Below, piece by piece: positions 62,945 through 64,000 of a stretch of DNA of 64,000 nucleotides. The translations under genes and the position numbers were made by a program. The notes below the pieces were generated by a model. The model worked only from the letters and a program-made list of their open reading frames with translations, was not told the DNA's origin and made no database searches. Source of the stretch: Polyangiaceae bacterium (lineage in GTDB: Bacteria; Myxococcota_A; Polyangia; Polyangiales; Polyangiaceae); assembly GCA_041389725.1 (NCBI GenBank), contig JAWKRG010000004.1, positions 372,001 to 436,000 of the forward strand, read 5' to 3'. Within the stretch, counting starts at the first letter, position 1. Each line of letters starts with the position of its first letter.

Positions 62945-63840
62945 GCAACCCGCGCGTCATCGTCGTGGTGAAGCGTTCCGCGCTTCGCCGCTACGTGGAG
63001 GAGGAAGGGGACGGCCGTGCGAGGCGTCTGGTGCGACGCAACGACCCCACGGTAGCCCATTGGCGTCAGTCCCACCTGGATCACGAGCGGACGGTGGAAG
63101 CCGTGGAGGCAGCGCTGGACTCGGTGGGCGCGCGGGTCGTGGTGTTGCGGGGTAGCCACGCTGCCTTCGACTCGGAAGGCGCTTCTCTGGTGGTCGCGGT
63201 GGGCGGCGACGGGACGCTGCTTGCGGCGTCGCACAACGTCGGCAACGTGCCGGTGCTGGGTGTGAACAGCGCGCCGCGGTTCAGCGTTGGGTTCTTCTGC
63301 GCAGCTCGGCGTAGCAATCTGCGCCGCATGCTGGGTGACGCTCTGGAGGGCACTGCGGACAAGGTGCGCTTGGCGCGTATGACCGTGAGCGTGAATGGTC
63401 GCGTGCGCTCCAAGCGCGTGCTGAACGAGGCCCTGTATTGTCACTGCTCGCCAGCAGCGACGTCACGCTATCTGCTTTCCCATCGCCGCATTCGTGAAGA
63501 GCACAAGTCCAGCGGCTTTTGGGTCGGCCCTGCCGCGGGGTCGACTGCAGCCCAGCGTTCCGCGGGTGGGCGCATCTTGCCGCTGCGATCACGCAAGTTG
63601 CAGCTGGTGGTGCGCGAACCCTATCCGAGCTTCGGGCGCCGCTATCGATTGGCGCGCTTCTTGGTCGAGCCCGGCGAGCGCGTGGTGGCGGAAAGCATGA
63701 TGCACGAAGCCTGCATGTTCCTCGACGGCCCCTATCGACGCATTGGTTTCGGCCTGGGAGATTCCGCGAGTTTCACCCTGAGTGAGGAACCGCTGACGGT
63801 GCTCGGGCTTTCAGGCAAACGCGCACTGGCCACTGCGTGA
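62941..63840 (+). CDS. NAD kinase
   Basis: 299 residues, overlapping the Nudix gene by ATGA. The NAD/diacylglycerol kinase fold shows VVAVGGDGTLLAASH (catalytic Asp in GGDGT), LGVNSAPRFSVGFF, VLNEALYCH (the NE motif, with LY in place of the usual VV) and FWVGPAAGSTAA (in place of the common VSTPTGSTAY). These replacements fit the divergent NadK type rather than the standard enzyme. It phosphorylates NAD to NADP with ATP or polyphosphate. A divergent NADK is the best call. Confidence 0.87.
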   Translation: MSNPRVIVVVKRSALRRYVEEEGDGRARRLVRRNDPTVAHWRQSHLDHERTVEAVEAALDSVGARVVVLRGSHAAFDSEGASLVVAVGGDGTLLAASHNVGNVPVLGVNSAPRFSVGFFCAARRSNLRRMLGDALEGTADKVRLARMTVSVNGRVRSKRVLNEALYCHCSPAATSRYLLSHRRIREEHKSSGFWVGPAAGSTAAQRSAGGRILPLRSRKLQLVVREPYPSFGRRYRLARFLVEPGERVVAESMMHEACMFLDGPYRRIGFGLGDSASFTLSEEPLTVLGLSGKRALATA

Positions 63841-63925
63841 AGCACACATTGTGCGACATGTTTTCGTGTTGCCTGCGGATAGGGCCGGGTGTGCGTCGAG
63901 GGGCGCGCTATGCTGGCGCACGAGG

Positions 63926-64000
63926 ATGCCGGTACACATCAAGCGTCTCACCTTGTTGAGCCTGGTTGCGCTGATCGGTTGCGCGACGGCAGAAGGGGTT
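63926..64000 (+). CDS. lipoprotein, N-terminal fragment (runs off right edge)
   Basis: The ATG at 63926 with GAGG just before it opens MPVHIKRLTLLSLVALIGC, a clear lipoprotein signal with the Cys in ALIGC. Only 25 codons are in the window. Nothing can be said of the mature protein. Confidence 0.65.
   Translation, partial: MPVHIKRLTLLSLVALIGCATAEGV

Overview
The window looks like chromosomal DNA of a myxobacterium (Myxococcota, most like Polyangiales). GC is very high. Many lipoproteins carry a Gly/Ser/Ala-rich linker straight after the lipobox cysteine. There are eukaryote-like Ser/Thr kinases with HRDxSPxN catalytic loops, an FHA-sigma54 activator, a Cys-rich repeat lipoprotein and an HNH-endonuclease family typical of this group. 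This is inference from protein style; no rRNA or marker gene is present. I see no tRNA, rRNA, CRISPR array, phage or insertion sequence.

Layout. 1-5.4 kb: an HNH-family gene cut by the left edge, a repeat-rich gene-free stretch, a lipoprotein and an alpha/beta hydrolase with a long repetitive linker. 6.1-7.7 kb: a redox-stress operon (ArsR-rhodanese, thioredoxin-glutaredoxin fusion, solo GroES) behind a perfect operator palindrome. 7.7-14.1 kb: envelope lipoproteins, a formylglycine-enzyme-like/LysM protein, MscL and an atypical metallo-beta-lactamase-fold protein. 14.3-25.6 kb: a secreted carbohydrate-degradation island (six-hairpin protein, Cys-rich lipoprotein, PL9-like and other beta-helix lipoproteins, PL1 pectate lyase) enclosing a DUF1587/1595/1592/1588/1585 plus DUF1552 pair. 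25.7-31.5 kb: signalling (kinase, TPR protein, FHA-sigma54 activator, DUF3820 protein, membrane kinase). 32-39.3 kb: MBOAT acyltransferase, polysaccharide deacetylase, histidine kinase and GGDEF protein. 39.8-44.6 kb: small accessory genes (Uma2 nuclease, four-helix-bundle protein, lipoprotein, HAD phosphatase, KPR-like reductase). 44.7-47.1 kb: ECF sigma / anti-sigma / bactofilin-like membrane protein operon. 47.2-56.1 kb: DUF2760, two divergent Hsp70s, a pseudokinase with C-terminal repeats and an uncharacterised partner, all on the minus strand. 56.2-64 kb: Nif3-like protein, serine acetyltransferase, PQQ-like and HEAT-repeat proteins, Nudix, NAD kinase and the start of another lipoprotein.

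The most unusual signal is at DNA level. At five separate loci (genes ending at 2115, 4903, 5824, 13430 and 57308) the last codons and the stop of a gene are the first unit of a degenerate tandem array that continues downstream. At the hydrolase gene the array has a strict 41/57-bp alternation, a 98-bp higher-order unit. Separately, a REP-like palindrome, TTCGC-TG-GCGAA, lies in a gene-free array (1.2-1.7 kb) and also recurs in frame inside the hydrolase gene, where it encodes Ser-Leu/Pro-Ala-Asn. These two repeat phenomena are the best candidates for something undescribed; the Hsp70/DUF2760/pseudokinase cluster is the best candidate for an uncharacterised protein system.
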